Shown here: positions 49,688 through 57,514 of the stretch, in pieces
Layout: each line of letters opens with the position of its first letter
Position numbering within the stretch: the first letter of the stretch is position 1
Assembly: GCA_002300355.1 (NCBI GenBank)
Contig: NSGV01000001.1
Location: 3,534,001-3,598,000 of the forward strand
Source: Streptomyces sp. TLI_235
GTDB lineage: Bacteria; Actinomycetota; Actinomycetes; Streptomycetales; Streptomycetaceae
DNA length: 64,000 nt
Direction: 5' to 3'
Program-made: the position numbers and the translations under genes
The notes under the pieces: generated by a model
The model's database searches: none
What the model was told of the DNA's origin: nothing
What the model saw: only the letters and a program-made list of their open reading frames with translations

Positions 49688-50070
49688 CGGGCCGCCTCCC
49701 CGTCGCCGTCCGTGGCGCCCGCGCCGTCCGGGCCCTTCGCGGGGCCGAACCGGACGACCTCGCACTCCTCGAGCAGCACCGGGCCGAGCCCCGGCAGGTC
49801 CTCCAGCCGGGGCAGGAAGGCCCGGATCCGCTCCGCGGTGTCGACCACCACGACCGCCACCGGCAGGTCCTCGCCGAGCGACAGCAGCCGGGCGGTGTGG
49901 ATCACCGACGACGCGCCGAAGCCCTCGATGCCGCGGAACACGCTCGCCCCGGCCAGCCCGGCGGCATGCGCCCGGTGCACCACCTCGGTGTACAGCGGCC
50001 GGGAGCGGTGCAGGTGGCTCTCCCCGACCAGCACGGTCAGCCGCAGCGCGGTACCCCTGAGCCGGCTCAT
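49684..50070 (-). CDS. DUF190 protein (PII-like fold)
   Basis: 128 residues. [44 protein letters not shown] is the family pattern, followed by [21 protein letters not shown], a ferredoxin-like PII-type fold. DUF190 genes commonly sit between or beside crcB genes and may regulate the channel. AGGAGG is 5 nt before the ATG. It overlaps the first crcB gene by 4 nt. Confidence 0.9.
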   Translation of the reverse strand: MSRLRGTALRLTVLVGESHLHRSRPLYTEVVHRAHAAGLAGASVFRGIEGFGASSVIHTARLLSLGEDLPVAVVVVDTAERIRAFLPRLEDLPGLGPVLLEECEVVRFGPAKGPDGAGATDGDGEAAR

Positions 50071-50176
50071 CCCGTCCTCCTGTTCGCGCTGCGCGGCGGG
50101 CGCCCACGGCGGTGGCCGACGGCGGCCCCGTGGCACGCCGCGGCTGCGCGGCGCCCCGTGCTCATGCGCCCCGTGC

Positions 50177-50650
50177 TCATGCGGCCCGCCGACGGAACAG
50201 CCGCCGGGTCAGGCCGGCGGCGATCCAGACCGAGCCGAGCGCGCCCAGCACCGTCGCGGCCAGGTAGCCCAGGCCGCGGGCGGGCGCGCCGTGGTCCACC
50301 AGGCGCTGGACCTCCACGGTGGCCGTGGAGAAGGTCGTGAAGCCGCCCAGCACGCCGGTGCCGAAGAACGGCCGCAGCAGCGGATGCGGCGCCCACACCT
50401 CGGTGACCAGCACCAGGAAGACCCCGATCACGCCGCAGCCCAGCATGTTGACCAGCAGCGTCGTCCACGGAAAGGCGTCCGGGCCGGTCGGCCAGGCCAA
50501 CGCCGCGCCGTAGCGGGCACACGCCCCCAGGGCGCCGCCGAGCGCCACCACCGCCACCGTGGGGCCCTGGCCGCGCAGCACCGGCGGCCGGCCGCCGGCG
50601 GCCTCCCGCGGCGGCGCCACGACCCCGCCTGTCCTGTCCGAGCGCACCAC
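50177..50650 (-). CDS. crcB: CrcB/Fluc fluoride channel subunit (second copy)
   Basis: 157 residues with four helices. Motifs [35 protein letters not shown] and [17 protein letters not shown] match the family. A longer N-terminus (about 30 residues) than the other copy. In Gram-positive bacteria paired CrcBs often form heterodimers. GTG 50650 or the adjacent GTG 50647 may be the start; there is no clear ribosome binding site. Confidence 0.9.
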   Translation of the reverse strand: MVRSDRTGGVVAPPREAAGGRPPVLRGQGPTVAVVALGGALGACARYGAALAWPTGPDAFPWTTLLVNMLGCGVIGVFLVLVTEVWAPHPLLRPFFGTGVLGGFTTFSTATVEVQRLVDHGAPARGLGYLAATVLGALGSVWIAAGLTRRLFRRRAA

Positions 50651-50712
50651 CCAAGTGAATCACCCGCGCCGATCACCTGGCACACCGTCACCGCACACCC
50701 GACAATGAGTCG

Positions 50713-51060
50713 GTGGAGATGACGCGGGACGAGTTCGAGACGCTGGTCGCCGATGCCCTCGACCAGATCCCTCCGAAGCTCGCGGCGATGATGGACAACG
50801 TCGCGATCTTCGTCGAGGACGAGCCCGATCCGGCCTCCCCCGACCTCCTCGGCCTGTACGAGGGCACCCCGCTGACCGAGCGCGGCGAGTGGTACGCCGG
50901 GGTGCTGCCCGACCGGATCATCATCTACATGGGGCCGACCCTGCGGTACTGCGAGACCTACGAGCAGATCACCGACGAGGTCCGGACCACGGTGATCCAC
51001 GAGGTCGCCCACCACTTCGGCTTCGACGACCACGAGCTCCACGAACTGGGCTGGTCCTGA
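50713..51060 (+). CDS. Small zincin-like metallopeptidase (PF06262 family)
   Basis: 115 residues. EFETLVADALDQIPPKLAAMMDNVAIFVED is the usual N-terminus. The zinc motif is HEVAHHFGFDD (H-E-x-x-H, third ligand likely the Asp/His that follow). It is cytosolic, without a signal. The family is widespread in actinobacteria; its substrate is unknown. GTG 50713 follows GACAAT by 6 nt (leaderless pattern), ATG 50719 is the alternative. Confidence 0.85.
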   Translation: MEMTRDEFETLVADALDQIPPKLAAMMDNVAIFVEDEPDPASPDLLGLYEGTPLTERGEWYAGVLPDRIIIYMGPTLRYCETYEQITDEVRTTVIHEVAHHFGFDDHELHELGWS

Positions 51061-51100
51061 GCCCCGGGCGCGACACCCGACAACCCGACCGGAAACCGTT

Positions 51101-51130
51101 TTGGTGTTCCCGCCCGGCATCCCATATGCT
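51101..51130 (+). promoter_or_regulatory. Promoter of the tRNA Glu-Asp-Phe operon
   Basis: TTGGTG (51101-51106), an 18-nt spacer and TATGCT (51125-51130). The mature tRNA-Glu begins 44 nt further on. Confidence 0.6.
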
Positions 51131-51174
51131 TCTCGACGTCCCCGAACGCTGGATAACAGCCCGGGGGGCCGCAA

Positions 51175-51247
51175 GCCCTCATCGTCTAGTGGCCCAGGAC
51201 GCCGCCCTTTCAAGGCGGTAGCACGGGTTCGAATCCCGTTGGGGGCA
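51175..51247 (+). tRNA. tRNA-Glu (UUC)
   Basis: 73 nt, acceptor GCCCTCA / TGGGGGC with discriminator A, anticodon loop CTTTCAA (TTC), T-loop GGTTCGAATCC. First gene of a three-tRNA transcript. Confidence 0.97.
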
Positions 51248-51304
51248 CGCGTTACCGTAGTACAGTGCAGTGCCGCAAGGCCTGAGCGGATCTGATCCGC
51301 ACCA

Positions 51305-51378
51305 GGTCCCGTGGAGCAGTTGGTTAGCTCGCCACCCTGTCAAGGTGGAGGTCGCGGGTTCAAGTCCCGTCGGGATCG
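51305..51378 (+). tRNA. tRNA-Asp (GUC), copy 1
   Basis: 74 nt, acceptor GGTCCCG / CGGGATC with discriminator G, anticodon loop CTGTCAA (GTC). Its sequence is identical to the copy at 63470. Confidence 0.97.
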
Positions 51379-51405
51379 CTCGTCTCGCAAGAGACGGTGC
51401 AGTAC

Positions 51406-51479
51406 GGCCAGGTAGCTCAGTTGGTACGAGCGTCCGCCTGAAAAGCGGAAGGTCGCCGGTTCGACCCCGGCCCTGGCCA
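51406..51479 (+). tRNA. tRNA-Phe (GAA)
   Basis: 74 nt, acceptor GGCCAGG / CCTGGCC with discriminator A, anticodon loop CTGAAAA (GAA). Last tRNA before the strong terminator at 51487. Confidence 0.97.
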
Positions 51480-51486
51480 CCGGCAC

Positions 51487-51517
51487 ATCCCCTGTAGCGA
51501 AGATCGCTACAGGGGAT
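51487..51517 (+). terminator. Strong intrinsic terminator of the tRNA operon
   Basis: A 14-bp perfect stem ATCCCCTGTAGCGA / TCGCTACAGGGGAT with an AGA loop, followed by a true U-tract (TTTTT). This is the most classical terminator in the window. Confidence 0.95.
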
Positions 51518-51577
51518 TTTTCGTGTCCGGTGCGCCAACCGGTAAGCCCCACGGGCCTCACGGCACCGTGGCGACGG

Positions 51578-52426
51578 CTACTCCGGGCCGGGGTCCTGTT
51601 CGACGGGGAGGTCTGAGGGGCGGCCCCACTCGCTCCAGGAGCCGTCGTAGACGGCGAGGTCGCGGTAGCCGGCCAGTTCGGCGCCGAGGGCCAGGACGCA
51701 GGCGGTCACCCCGGAGCCGCAGCTGACCACCAGGCGCTCGCGGTCGCCGGCCACGGCCGCGAACCGGTCCTTCAGCTCGTCGACGGGCCGCATCCGGCCG
51801 TCCACCTGGAGGTCGAGGTAGGGCAGGTTCGCCGCGCCGGGGATGTGGCCGCGGCGCAGCCCCGGGCGGGGCTCCTCGACCCGGCCGGTGTAGCGCTCCC
51901 GGCTGCGGGCGTCGAGGACCGCGGTGGCCGGGTCGGCGAGCGCGGCGTCCACCGCGCCGCGGTCGACCAGGAGCCCCGCGCGGGGCCGCACCGTGAACGT
52001 CCCGGGCGAGGCGGGCACCTCCCCGGTGCCGGCCTCGGCCAGCGGCAGCCCGGCGGCCTCCCAGACCGGCAGCCCGCCGTCGAGCACGGCCACCCGGTCG
52101 AAGCCCATGGCCCGCAGCATCCACCAGGCGCGGGCGCTGGAGTAGATGCCCGCGTTGTCGTACGCCACGACCACGCTGTCGTCGTCCACCCCGAGGGCCC
52201 GCAGCTCGCGTTCGAACTGCTCTGGGCCGGGCATGGTGTGCGGCAGCGGATCGGCCTGGTCGGAGAGCGCCCCGTCGATGTCGAAGGTGCGTGCCCCGGG
52301 GATCGGCCGACGGATCCCGCGGTACACGCCCACACTCGCGTCGAGCACCACCAGCCCGGGCTGCCCCAGGCGCTCCGCCAGCCAATCGGCCGCCACCAGG
52401 GGTCCGGGAGGGGACAGCAGGGTCAT
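51578..52426 (-). CDS. Sulfurtransferase, two rhodanese domains (SseA/MST type)
   Basis: 282 residues. The N-terminal, inactive rhodanese domain includes VVLDASVGVYRGIRRPIPGA. The C-terminal active domain includes VLDARSRERYTGRVEEPR and the catalytic loop VSCGSGVTAC. The CGSGVTA loop favours mercaptopyruvate over thiosulfate as donor. It moves sulfane sulfur in cysteine breakdown or cyanide detoxification. ATG 52426. A good sigma-70-like promoter lies 283-311 nt upstream (52709-52737). Confidence 0.92.
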   Translation of the reverse strand: MTLLSPPGPLVAADWLAERLGQPGLVVLDASVGVYRGIRRPIPGARTFDIDGALSDQADPLPHTMPGPEQFERELRALGVDDDSVVVAYDNAGIYSSARAWWMLRAMGFDRVAVLDGGLPVWEAAGLPLAEAGTGEVPASPGTFTVRPRAGLLVDRGAVDAALADPATAVLDARSRERYTGRVEEPRPGLRRGHIPGAANLPYLDLQVDGRMRPVDELKDRFAAVAGDRERLVVSCGSGVTACVLALGAELAGYRDLAVYDGSWSEWGRPSDLPVEQDPGPE

Positions 52427-52708
52427 CGCACGCACCTTCTCCGTTCCGGCCACCCCGCACACCACGCGGGCGTCGGACGCACAGTAGTACACGGACGGGA
52501 AAGGTCAGGGGCGATCTCCGGGACGCGTCCGAGGTGGAGGAAGGCCCGGCGCGGCAAGGCCGTTGCGGTGTTCCGCGACCACCGGGTGCGGGCCGCCGGG
52601 GCAGGACCGGGCGCCGTTGCCCACCCCCGTGGGGCAGCGGCGCGCCGGAGCGTGTGGGGCCGGGGAGTGCGGCCGACGGCCGTGCGACGGCAGACCGATG
52701 TGTGGTCG

Positions 52709-52737
52709 ATCCTGCTCAATGCGTGACTACCTGTCAA
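52709..52737 (-). promoter_or_regulatory. Minus-strand promoter in the gap before the sulfurtransferase
   Basis: Read on the minus strand: TTGACA, a 17-nt spacer and CAGGAT. It would give a leader of about 275 nt to the sulfurtransferase. The rest of 52427-52840 holds no gene I can support. Confidence 0.5.
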
Positions 52738-52840
52738 CTATCGTGGATCGATCCCGACGGACTCCCGGATTCCGGCACCCCTCGCGCACCGGAAGGGCAC
52801 TTCTTCCTCAACGATCGTGCAAGTCAGTACGCACGGGGGA

Positions 52841-52870
52841 TTCTGGCGGAGCGTCAGATCGTTCTATGAT
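52841..52870 (+). promoter_or_regulatory. Leaderless promoter of the XRE-ImmA operon
   Basis: TTCTGG (52841-52846), an 18-nt spacer and the near-consensus TATGAT (52865-52870), then 6 nt and the ATG at 52877. Transcription should start at or next to the A of the start codon. Confidence 0.7.
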
Positions 52871-52876
52871 CCGCGC

Positions 52877-53344
52877 ATGTCCACCGAATCTGCGCGACCG
52901 GAGGGCTCCGACGGGCCGGCCGGGGAGGGTGCGGAGCCGCCGGGCTCCCCCGACTTCGCGGCCCGCTTCCGGCGCCTGATCAAGGTGATCTACCCGAAGG
53001 ACCTGGGCCGTCCCTGGCGGGACACCGAGATCGCCCTCGGCACCGGGCTGAGCGGGACGTACATCGGGAACCTGCGCAAGGGCACCCAGAAGCCGAGCCT
53101 GGAGAACGCGGTGAAGATCGCCAAGTTCTTCGGCGTCCCGCTGGACTACTTCAGCGACTCCGCGACGGCGCAGGCGGTGGAGCGCGACCTGCAGCGAATC
53201 GAGGCGCTGCGGGACGCCCGGGTGGAGCGGATCGCGATGCGGGCGGCCGGCCTTCCGCCGGAGATGCAGGACGCCGCCCTCACGGTCGTGGAACAGTTGC
53301 GCAGGGCGGTCGGACTGCCCGACGACGGTGACCCGGTGACGTGA
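52877..53344 (+). CDS. XRE-family regulator of the ImmA/IrrE operon
   Basis: 155 residues. A Gly/Pro/Glu-rich N-terminus (about 1-25) is followed by a helix-turn-helix at about 28-92 (DTEIALGTGLSGTYIGNLRKGTQKPSLENAVKIAKFFGVPLDYF). A helical C-terminus (DLQRIEALRDARVERIAMRAAGLPPEMQDAALTVVEQLRRAVG) may be the dimerization or cleavage segment. With a neighbouring ImmA/IrrE peptidase it resembles the ImmR-ImmA and DdrO-IrrE pairs, where the peptidase cuts the repressor. The stop overlaps the next start (GTGA). Leaderless start. Confidence 0.88.
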   Translation: MSTESARPEGSDGPAGEGAEPPGSPDFAARFRRLIKVIYPKDLGRPWRDTEIALGTGLSGTYIGNLRKGTQKPSLENAVKIAKFFGVPLDYFSDSATAQAVERDLQRIEALRDARVERIAMRAAGLPPEMQDAALTVVEQLRRAVGLPDDGDPVT

Positions 53345-53913
53345 CCGGCGTGACCGGGTATCAGGAGACGCCGCTGGGCCACTGGCGGCTTCCCGAAGGG
53401 GAGCACGTGCGAGGTGTGGGGCGTACCCGCCGCCGGATGCGGGCCGTGGCCAGACAGTTGGGGCTGCCACCGCTGAGCACGGTGGAGGAGCTGTGCGCCG
53501 CGGTCGCGGAGCGGACCGGTCGGCCGGTCCGTCTGGAGCCGCGCCGGATGCGGGTGGGGGAGCCGTCCGGGTTCGTCGAGCGGCTGCCCGAGGCGGACGT
53601 CGTCCACTTCGAGCAGGAGACCTCGGGCCTGCACCAGGCCCACATCGTCTGCCACGAGCTCGCCCACCTGCTGTGCGGGCACCTGCCGGAGGCGGCGCCG
53701 CCGGACGCGGAGACCGCCGCGGTGGAGCTGCCGACCATCGACCCGGCGATCCTGCGGCTGGTCCTCGGCCGCTCGCACTACGACGACGCGGCGGAGGAGG
53801 AGGCCGAGGTGCTGGGCGCCGAACTGCTGCGCATCCTGGTGCTCGCCCCGGGCGCCGGCACGACCTCTCAGCTCGCGCCCGCCCTGGAGCACCGCAAGGG
53901 CCAGCATGTCTGA
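53341..53913 (+). CDS. ImmA/IrrE-family metallo-endopeptidase
   Basis: 190 residues. Zinc motif HIVCHELAHLLCGH (H105-E-x-x-H109) with a later acidic helix DDAAEEEAEVLGAELL that supplies the third ligand. It is a full COG2856 domain. By family analogy it cleaves the XRE protein encoded just upstream after an unknown signal. It overlaps the regulator by 4 nt and the membrane gene by 8 nt, so strict co-translation is expected. Confidence 0.9.
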   Translation: MTGVTGYQETPLGHWRLPEGEHVRGVGRTRRRMRAVARQLGLPPLSTVEELCAAVAERTGRPVRLEPRRMRVGEPSGFVERLPEADVVHFEQETSGLHQAHIVCHELAHLLCGHLPEAAPPDAETAAVELPTIDPAILRLVLGRSHYDDAAEEEAEVLGAELLRILVLAPGAGTTSQLAPALEHRKGQHV

Positions 53914-55168
53914 GCCGTACGCCGCCCCGGCCGTGGCCGAGGCACCGTTCAACGCCGTCTACCTGGCGATCGGCGCGGCGGCCTGGGTGGTCGCCGCGCT
54001 GAAGCTGCGGGCCTGGCGGCGCGATCCCTCGCCCGGCCTGCTGGTGGTGGCGCTGGCGATCGCCTCGCCGGCGAGTTCCTTCCTGATGGCCTCGCCCGTG
54101 CTCTACCGGTCGATCGACCGGGTCGCGCACACCGGCAATCTGGCGACCCTGCTGGTCTACCTGGGCATCACGGGCTTCTCCGCGGCGACCGTGGTGCTGG
54201 CCCTGATCTGGACCCCGCCCGGCGAGCGGGACGGCGACCGGATCTGGGACGTCTCCTCGGCCGGCACCCGGCGACGGATCCGGGCGCGGTTGACGCTGTT
54301 CGCGGTGCTGGCCGCGCTGATGGCGGTGCTGTTCGCGGCGGGCCGGGCGGGCAGCCCCGAGACCCCGCTGACCTTCGACACCACCTTCGCGGCAGTGCCC
54401 GCGATCGCCTGCTTCCTGGCGCTCTACCAGGGCGCGTTCGCCTTCGCGCTGGTCGACATCGCCCGGGTCTGCCTGGGCCACGCCGCCCGGCTGCCGGCCG
54501 GCTGGCTGCGCCGCGGCATCCGGCTGATCGCGTACGGCGCGGTCATCGCCTGCGGCTACGTGCTCTGCAAGATCGTCGCGATCGCGGCGGCCGGGGCCGG
54601 GGTCGGCGGGGCGGAGTGGCTGAGCACCTCCGCCGGGCCGGCCTTCGCCGCCGCGGGCGCCCTGCTGATCACCGCGGGGTTCGCCGGTCCGGCCGGCGCC
54701 GCCTGGGCCCGGCGGCGGCGCGACTACCGGGCACTGCGGCCGCTCTGGGACCTCGTCTACCGGGCCGACCGCCGGCTCGCCCTGGAGGCGCCGCCCGCCC
54801 GTTGGAGGGAGCGCCTGGCCCTGCGGGACCTGGAGTGGCGGACCACCCGGCGCGGCCTGGAGATCCGGGACGGCCAGCTCACCCTGCGCCCCTGGGTGGA
54901 TCCGGCGGTCGTCGCCCGCGGCACCAGGATCGCGGAGCGGGCCGGCCTGGACGCCTCCGAGCGGGCCGCCCTGGTGGTGGCGGCCGCGCTGCGTTCCGCC
55001 GTCGCCGCCCTGGACGCCGGACGGCCGCCGCGGCCCCGCGAGGAGCAGGCCGTACTGCCCGGCATCGACGCCGCCCCCGCGGAGGAGCGTGCGCACCTGG
55101 TCCGGGTCGCCCGGGGTCTGGACGGCCCGCTGACCGCCGAGGCGCTCGTCGCCACCGGGGCGCCGTGA
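53906..55168 (+). CDS. MAB_1171c-type membrane protein with cytoplasmic C-domain
   Basis: 420 residues. About seven membrane helices (18-38, 46-68, 80-103, 130-150, 165-190, 205-232, 245-270) are followed by a 150-residue soluble C-terminal part. That part opens RDYRALRPLWDLVYRADRRLAL and contains RRGLEIRDGQLTLRPW. This is the layout of the actinobacterial MAB_1171c group, annotated as putative transporters, though the topology also fits a receptor. It overlaps the peptidase and the oxygenase genes. Function unknown; a signal-sensing role is my inference. Confidence 0.78.
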   Translation: MSEPYAAPAVAEAPFNAVYLAIGAAAWVVAALKLRAWRRDPSPGLLVVALAIASPASSFLMASPVLYRSIDRVAHTGNLATLLVYLGITGFSAATVVLALIWTPPGERDGDRIWDVSSAGTRRRIRARLTLFAVLAALMAVLFAAGRAGSPETPLTFDTTFAAVPAIACFLALYQGAFAFALVDIARVCLGHAARLPAGWLRRGIRLIAYGAVIACGYVLCKIVAIAAAGAGVGGAEWLSTSAGPAFAAAGALLITAGFAGPAGAAWARRRRDYRALRPLWDLVYRADRRLALEAPPARWRERLALRDLEWRTTRRGLEIRDGQLTLRPWVDPAVVARGTRIAERAGLDASERAALVVAAALRSAVAALDAGRPPRPREEQAVLPGIDAAPAEERAHLVRVARGLDGPLTAEALVATGAP

Positions 55169-55896
55169 GCGGGCCGGAGCTGCCCGGCGGCGCCCGCGAC
55201 CCGTACGCGCACCTGGTGCTGGCGGTGATGCCGGAGGAGTCCCGGGTCGGGCTGACCCTGGGCTTCGTCCGGACCTTCGCCGTCCCGGAGATCGCCGCCG
55301 TGCTGCACGGCACCGGGCAGGTCACCGGGCAGCCGAAGGTCCGGGCCAAGGCCACCGGCGCGGCGATGTTCACCCTGATCGGGTGCGGCCCGGACAGCCC
55401 CGAGGGCCGGGAGGTGGTGGCCGGGCTGCGCCGGGTCCACGACCGGCCGGGCATCACACCGGAGCTGATGCACTACGTGCTGGCCTGCTTCACGATCTGC
55501 CCGCTGCGGTTCATGGACGAGCACGGCGGGCGGCGGCCCACTCCCCCGGAACGCGACGCCGCGTACGCCTTCCACCGGGAGCTCGCCGCAGCACTCGGCC
55601 TGCCCGAACCGCCGGGAGGCGACCTCGCGGGCACCGAGGCGTGGATGCGCGAGGTCGAGCGCGACCGCTTCGCCCCCACCCCGCAGGCCCGCGCGCTGTG
55701 GGCCTCGGCCCGCGGCCTGCTCGCCTCCCGCCTCCCCGGCCCGCTGGCACCGCTGACCCCCGTGCTGGCCGCCGCCCTGCTGGACGAGCCGCTGCGCCGC
55801 GCCCTCGGCGTACGCCGCCCGCCCGCCGCCGTCCGCGCCGCGGTCACCGCCGCCCTGCGGCTCCGGGCCCGCACCGCCCGCCGCCGCACCGCCTGA
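55165..55896 (+). CDS. MpaB/DUF2236-like oxygenase-family protein
   Basis: 243 residues. Elements compatible with the MpaB/latex-clearing fold: DPYAHLVLAVMPEESRVG near the N-terminus, KVRAKATGAAMFTLIGCG, GLRRVHDRPGITPELMHYVLACFTICPLRFMDEHG and a C-terminal helical ALLDEPLRRALGVRRPP. Members are b-type heme or non-heme oxygenases of hydrophobic substrates. The assignment rests on this overall pattern and is moderate. The GTG at 55165 overlaps the previous stop by 4 nt; it is the last gene of the operon. Confidence 0.6.
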   Translation: MSGPELPGGARDPYAHLVLAVMPEESRVGLTLGFVRTFAVPEIAAVLHGTGQVTGQPKVRAKATGAAMFTLIGCGPDSPEGREVVAGLRRVHDRPGITPELMHYVLACFTICPLRFMDEHGGRRPTPPERDAAYAFHRELAAALGLPEPPGGDLAGTEAWMREVERDRFAPTPQARALWASARGLLASRLPGPLAPLTPVLAAALLDEPLRRALGVRRPPAAVRAAVTAALRLRARTARRRTA

Positions 55897-56100
55897 CCGC
55901 GCGGGCCCGCTGTCCGACGGCGGCAGCCGCAGCACTGCGCCGAGCCGCACGCACCACGAGGCACGGCGCTCACAGCACAGCGCCCGCGGCGCGGCCCGGG
56001 CGCACACTGGAGGTGCACGCCGGGCGTTCCGGCGCGGCGGGACCGATCGGCCGAGATCCGTGGCCGGCGGCCGGCCGTGCGCCCCGGCCCGGAGGTGTCC

Positions 56101-56613
56101 GTGTCCTCAGCCCAGGCAGCCCCTCGGCGCGGCCCCTCGGCCGTGCTGCGCCGGCTGACGGGCGGGCTGGGTCGGAGCCGTTCCCGTCCGCTGCCCGATC
56201 CCGCCGACCGCCCGCTGGGGCGGGCGGCGCAGGCCGCCGCCCTGCTGGCGGTGGTCGACGCGGCGGTGGCGGAGCAGGCCGCAGCGGACCGTTCCCTGGC
56301 GGCGTGCGGCGAGCCGGGTCCGGTGCCGCCGGGGCTGGCGGAGCTGCTGTCCCGGCAGGCCGTCCGGTACGGGCGGCTGACGGGCTGGCTGCGGGCACTG
56401 CCGGCGGACGGCGATCTGGCCGGGATCCGCGACCTGGCGATCCGGCTGGTGGCGTACCACCAGTGGATGCTGCACCAGTCGGCGAACCTGGCGTTCGCGG
56501 GCCACCACCGGCCCCGCAGCGAGGACGCCCGGCAGCGGATCAACGGCCTCGGCGCCCCCGCCGACCGGCTGCGCGAGCTGCGGGACTGGCTCGACGTGGC
56601 AGCGCGGGCCTGA
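56101..56613 (+). CDS. Hypothetical helical protein
   Basis: 170 residues, Ala/Leu/Arg-rich, soluble, predicted mostly alpha (AAALLAVVDAAVAEQAAADRSLAACG, then LRALPADGDLAGIRDLAIRLVAYHQWMLHQSANLAFAG). GGAGG lies 5-6 nt before the GTG at 56101. No domain recognised. It is 204 nt after the oxygenase and probably a separate unit. Confidence 0.65.
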   Translation: MSSAQAAPRRGPSAVLRRLTGGLGRSRSRPLPDPADRPLGRAAQAAALLAVVDAAVAEQAAADRSLAACGEPGPVPPGLAELLSRQAVRYGRLTGWLRALPADGDLAGIRDLAIRLVAYHQWMLHQSANLAFAGHHRPRSEDARQRINGLGAPADRLRELRDWLDVAARA

Positions 56614-56812
56614 TCCGGCGTCATCCGACGGGCCGCCAACCACCCCGCCCGGCCGGTCCGGAGGGCGGGTCGGTGCCACCTAGTAGGCTCCACGGCGCCG
56701 TCGCGGCCCGGCGCGCACTGCCGATTCGAGCCAGTCGCGCAGCTCGCGCCGCCGTCGAGGGGACGGTCCGCCGCGGGCGGGCCGTACGACTGTCATCGAG
56801 GGGGAATTCGTC

Positions 56813-57460
56813 ATGCGCAACCGTCCTGCGGCCCTGGCCGCGCTGCTGCTCGCGGCCTCGTTCGGCGCGGCCGCCTGCGGCCCGGACTCGTCGGGAGGCG
56901 ACGGCGCGCTCCGGGCGCCGAGCAGCGCGGCCGCCGCACCGTCCACCACCGCCACCGCCACTGCGGCGGCGGACCCGACCGACGGGGCCACCGGAACGGG
57001 CACCGGGTCGTCCGGCGACCAGAACCAGGCCGGCGGCGCCCAGGACGCCGACAACGGCGGCCGCGGCCCGAACTGCAAGGAGTACTTCAAGACCCACAAG
57101 GTGATCCGGGTCCGGACGGTCGACAAGGGCCTCGGCCGGCTGACGGCGGACTCCGTCGGGGCGAACTGCAGCCCCAACGGGCTCTTCTTCAACCCGGACG
57201 AGAAGCCCAAGCCGTACACCGTGTCGCCCGACGCGAAGATCACCGTCTACACCGACGAGAGCCTGAAGACGAAGACGGTCGCGGTGCGGTCCGGCACCGC
57301 CGGCGACGGCCTGGCACACGTGAAGACCTGCGCGGAGAGCAACCACGCCGCCGACCCGGACAGCCTGCCGAAGGACTTCTTCTGCTACCAGGACCTGTAC
57401 GAGGTCACCGTGGACGCGAAGGGTTCGATCACCTCGCTGAAGGAGACCTGGAGCTCCTGA
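56813..57460 (+). CDS. Secreted lipoprotein
   Basis: 215 residues. Signal peptide with lipobox AAAC (residue 22 Cys: ALLLAASFGAAACGPDSS), a Ser/Thr/Ala linker to about 80, then a compact beta-rich domain with four Cys (NCKEYF, ANCSPNG, KTCAESN, FFCYQD) that could form two disulfides. Function unknown. GAGGGGGA precedes the ATG by 7 nt. TAGGCT at 56684 is a candidate -10. A bidirectional hairpin follows. Confidence 0.85.
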   Translation: MRNRPAALAALLLAASFGAAACGPDSSGGDGALRAPSSAAAAPSTTATATAAADPTDGATGTGTGSSGDQNQAGGAQDADNGGRGPNCKEYFKTHKVIRVRTVDKGLGRLTADSVGANCSPNGLFFNPDEKPKPYTVSPDAKITVYTDESLKTKTVAVRSGTAGDGLAHVKTCAESNHAADPDSLPKDFFCYQDLYEVTVDAKGSITSLKETWSS

Positions 57461-57468
57461 GCCGACGC

Positions 57469-57503
57469 CGCGGCCCCCGGTGGACGAACCGCCGGGGGCC
57501 GCG
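57469..57503. terminator. Bidirectional terminator between lipoprotein and NlpC/P60 gene
   Basis: CGCGGCCCCCGG (57469-57480) pairs with CCGGGGGCCGCG (57492-57503) across an 11-base loop, between two convergent genes. Confidence 0.88.
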
Positions 57504-57514
57504 CGCCGCCGCTG

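Noticed and set aside
52423..52737. 104-codon minus-strand frame upstream of the sulfurtransferase
   Set aside because: Arg/Pro-rich shadow-type composition and no ribosome binding site.
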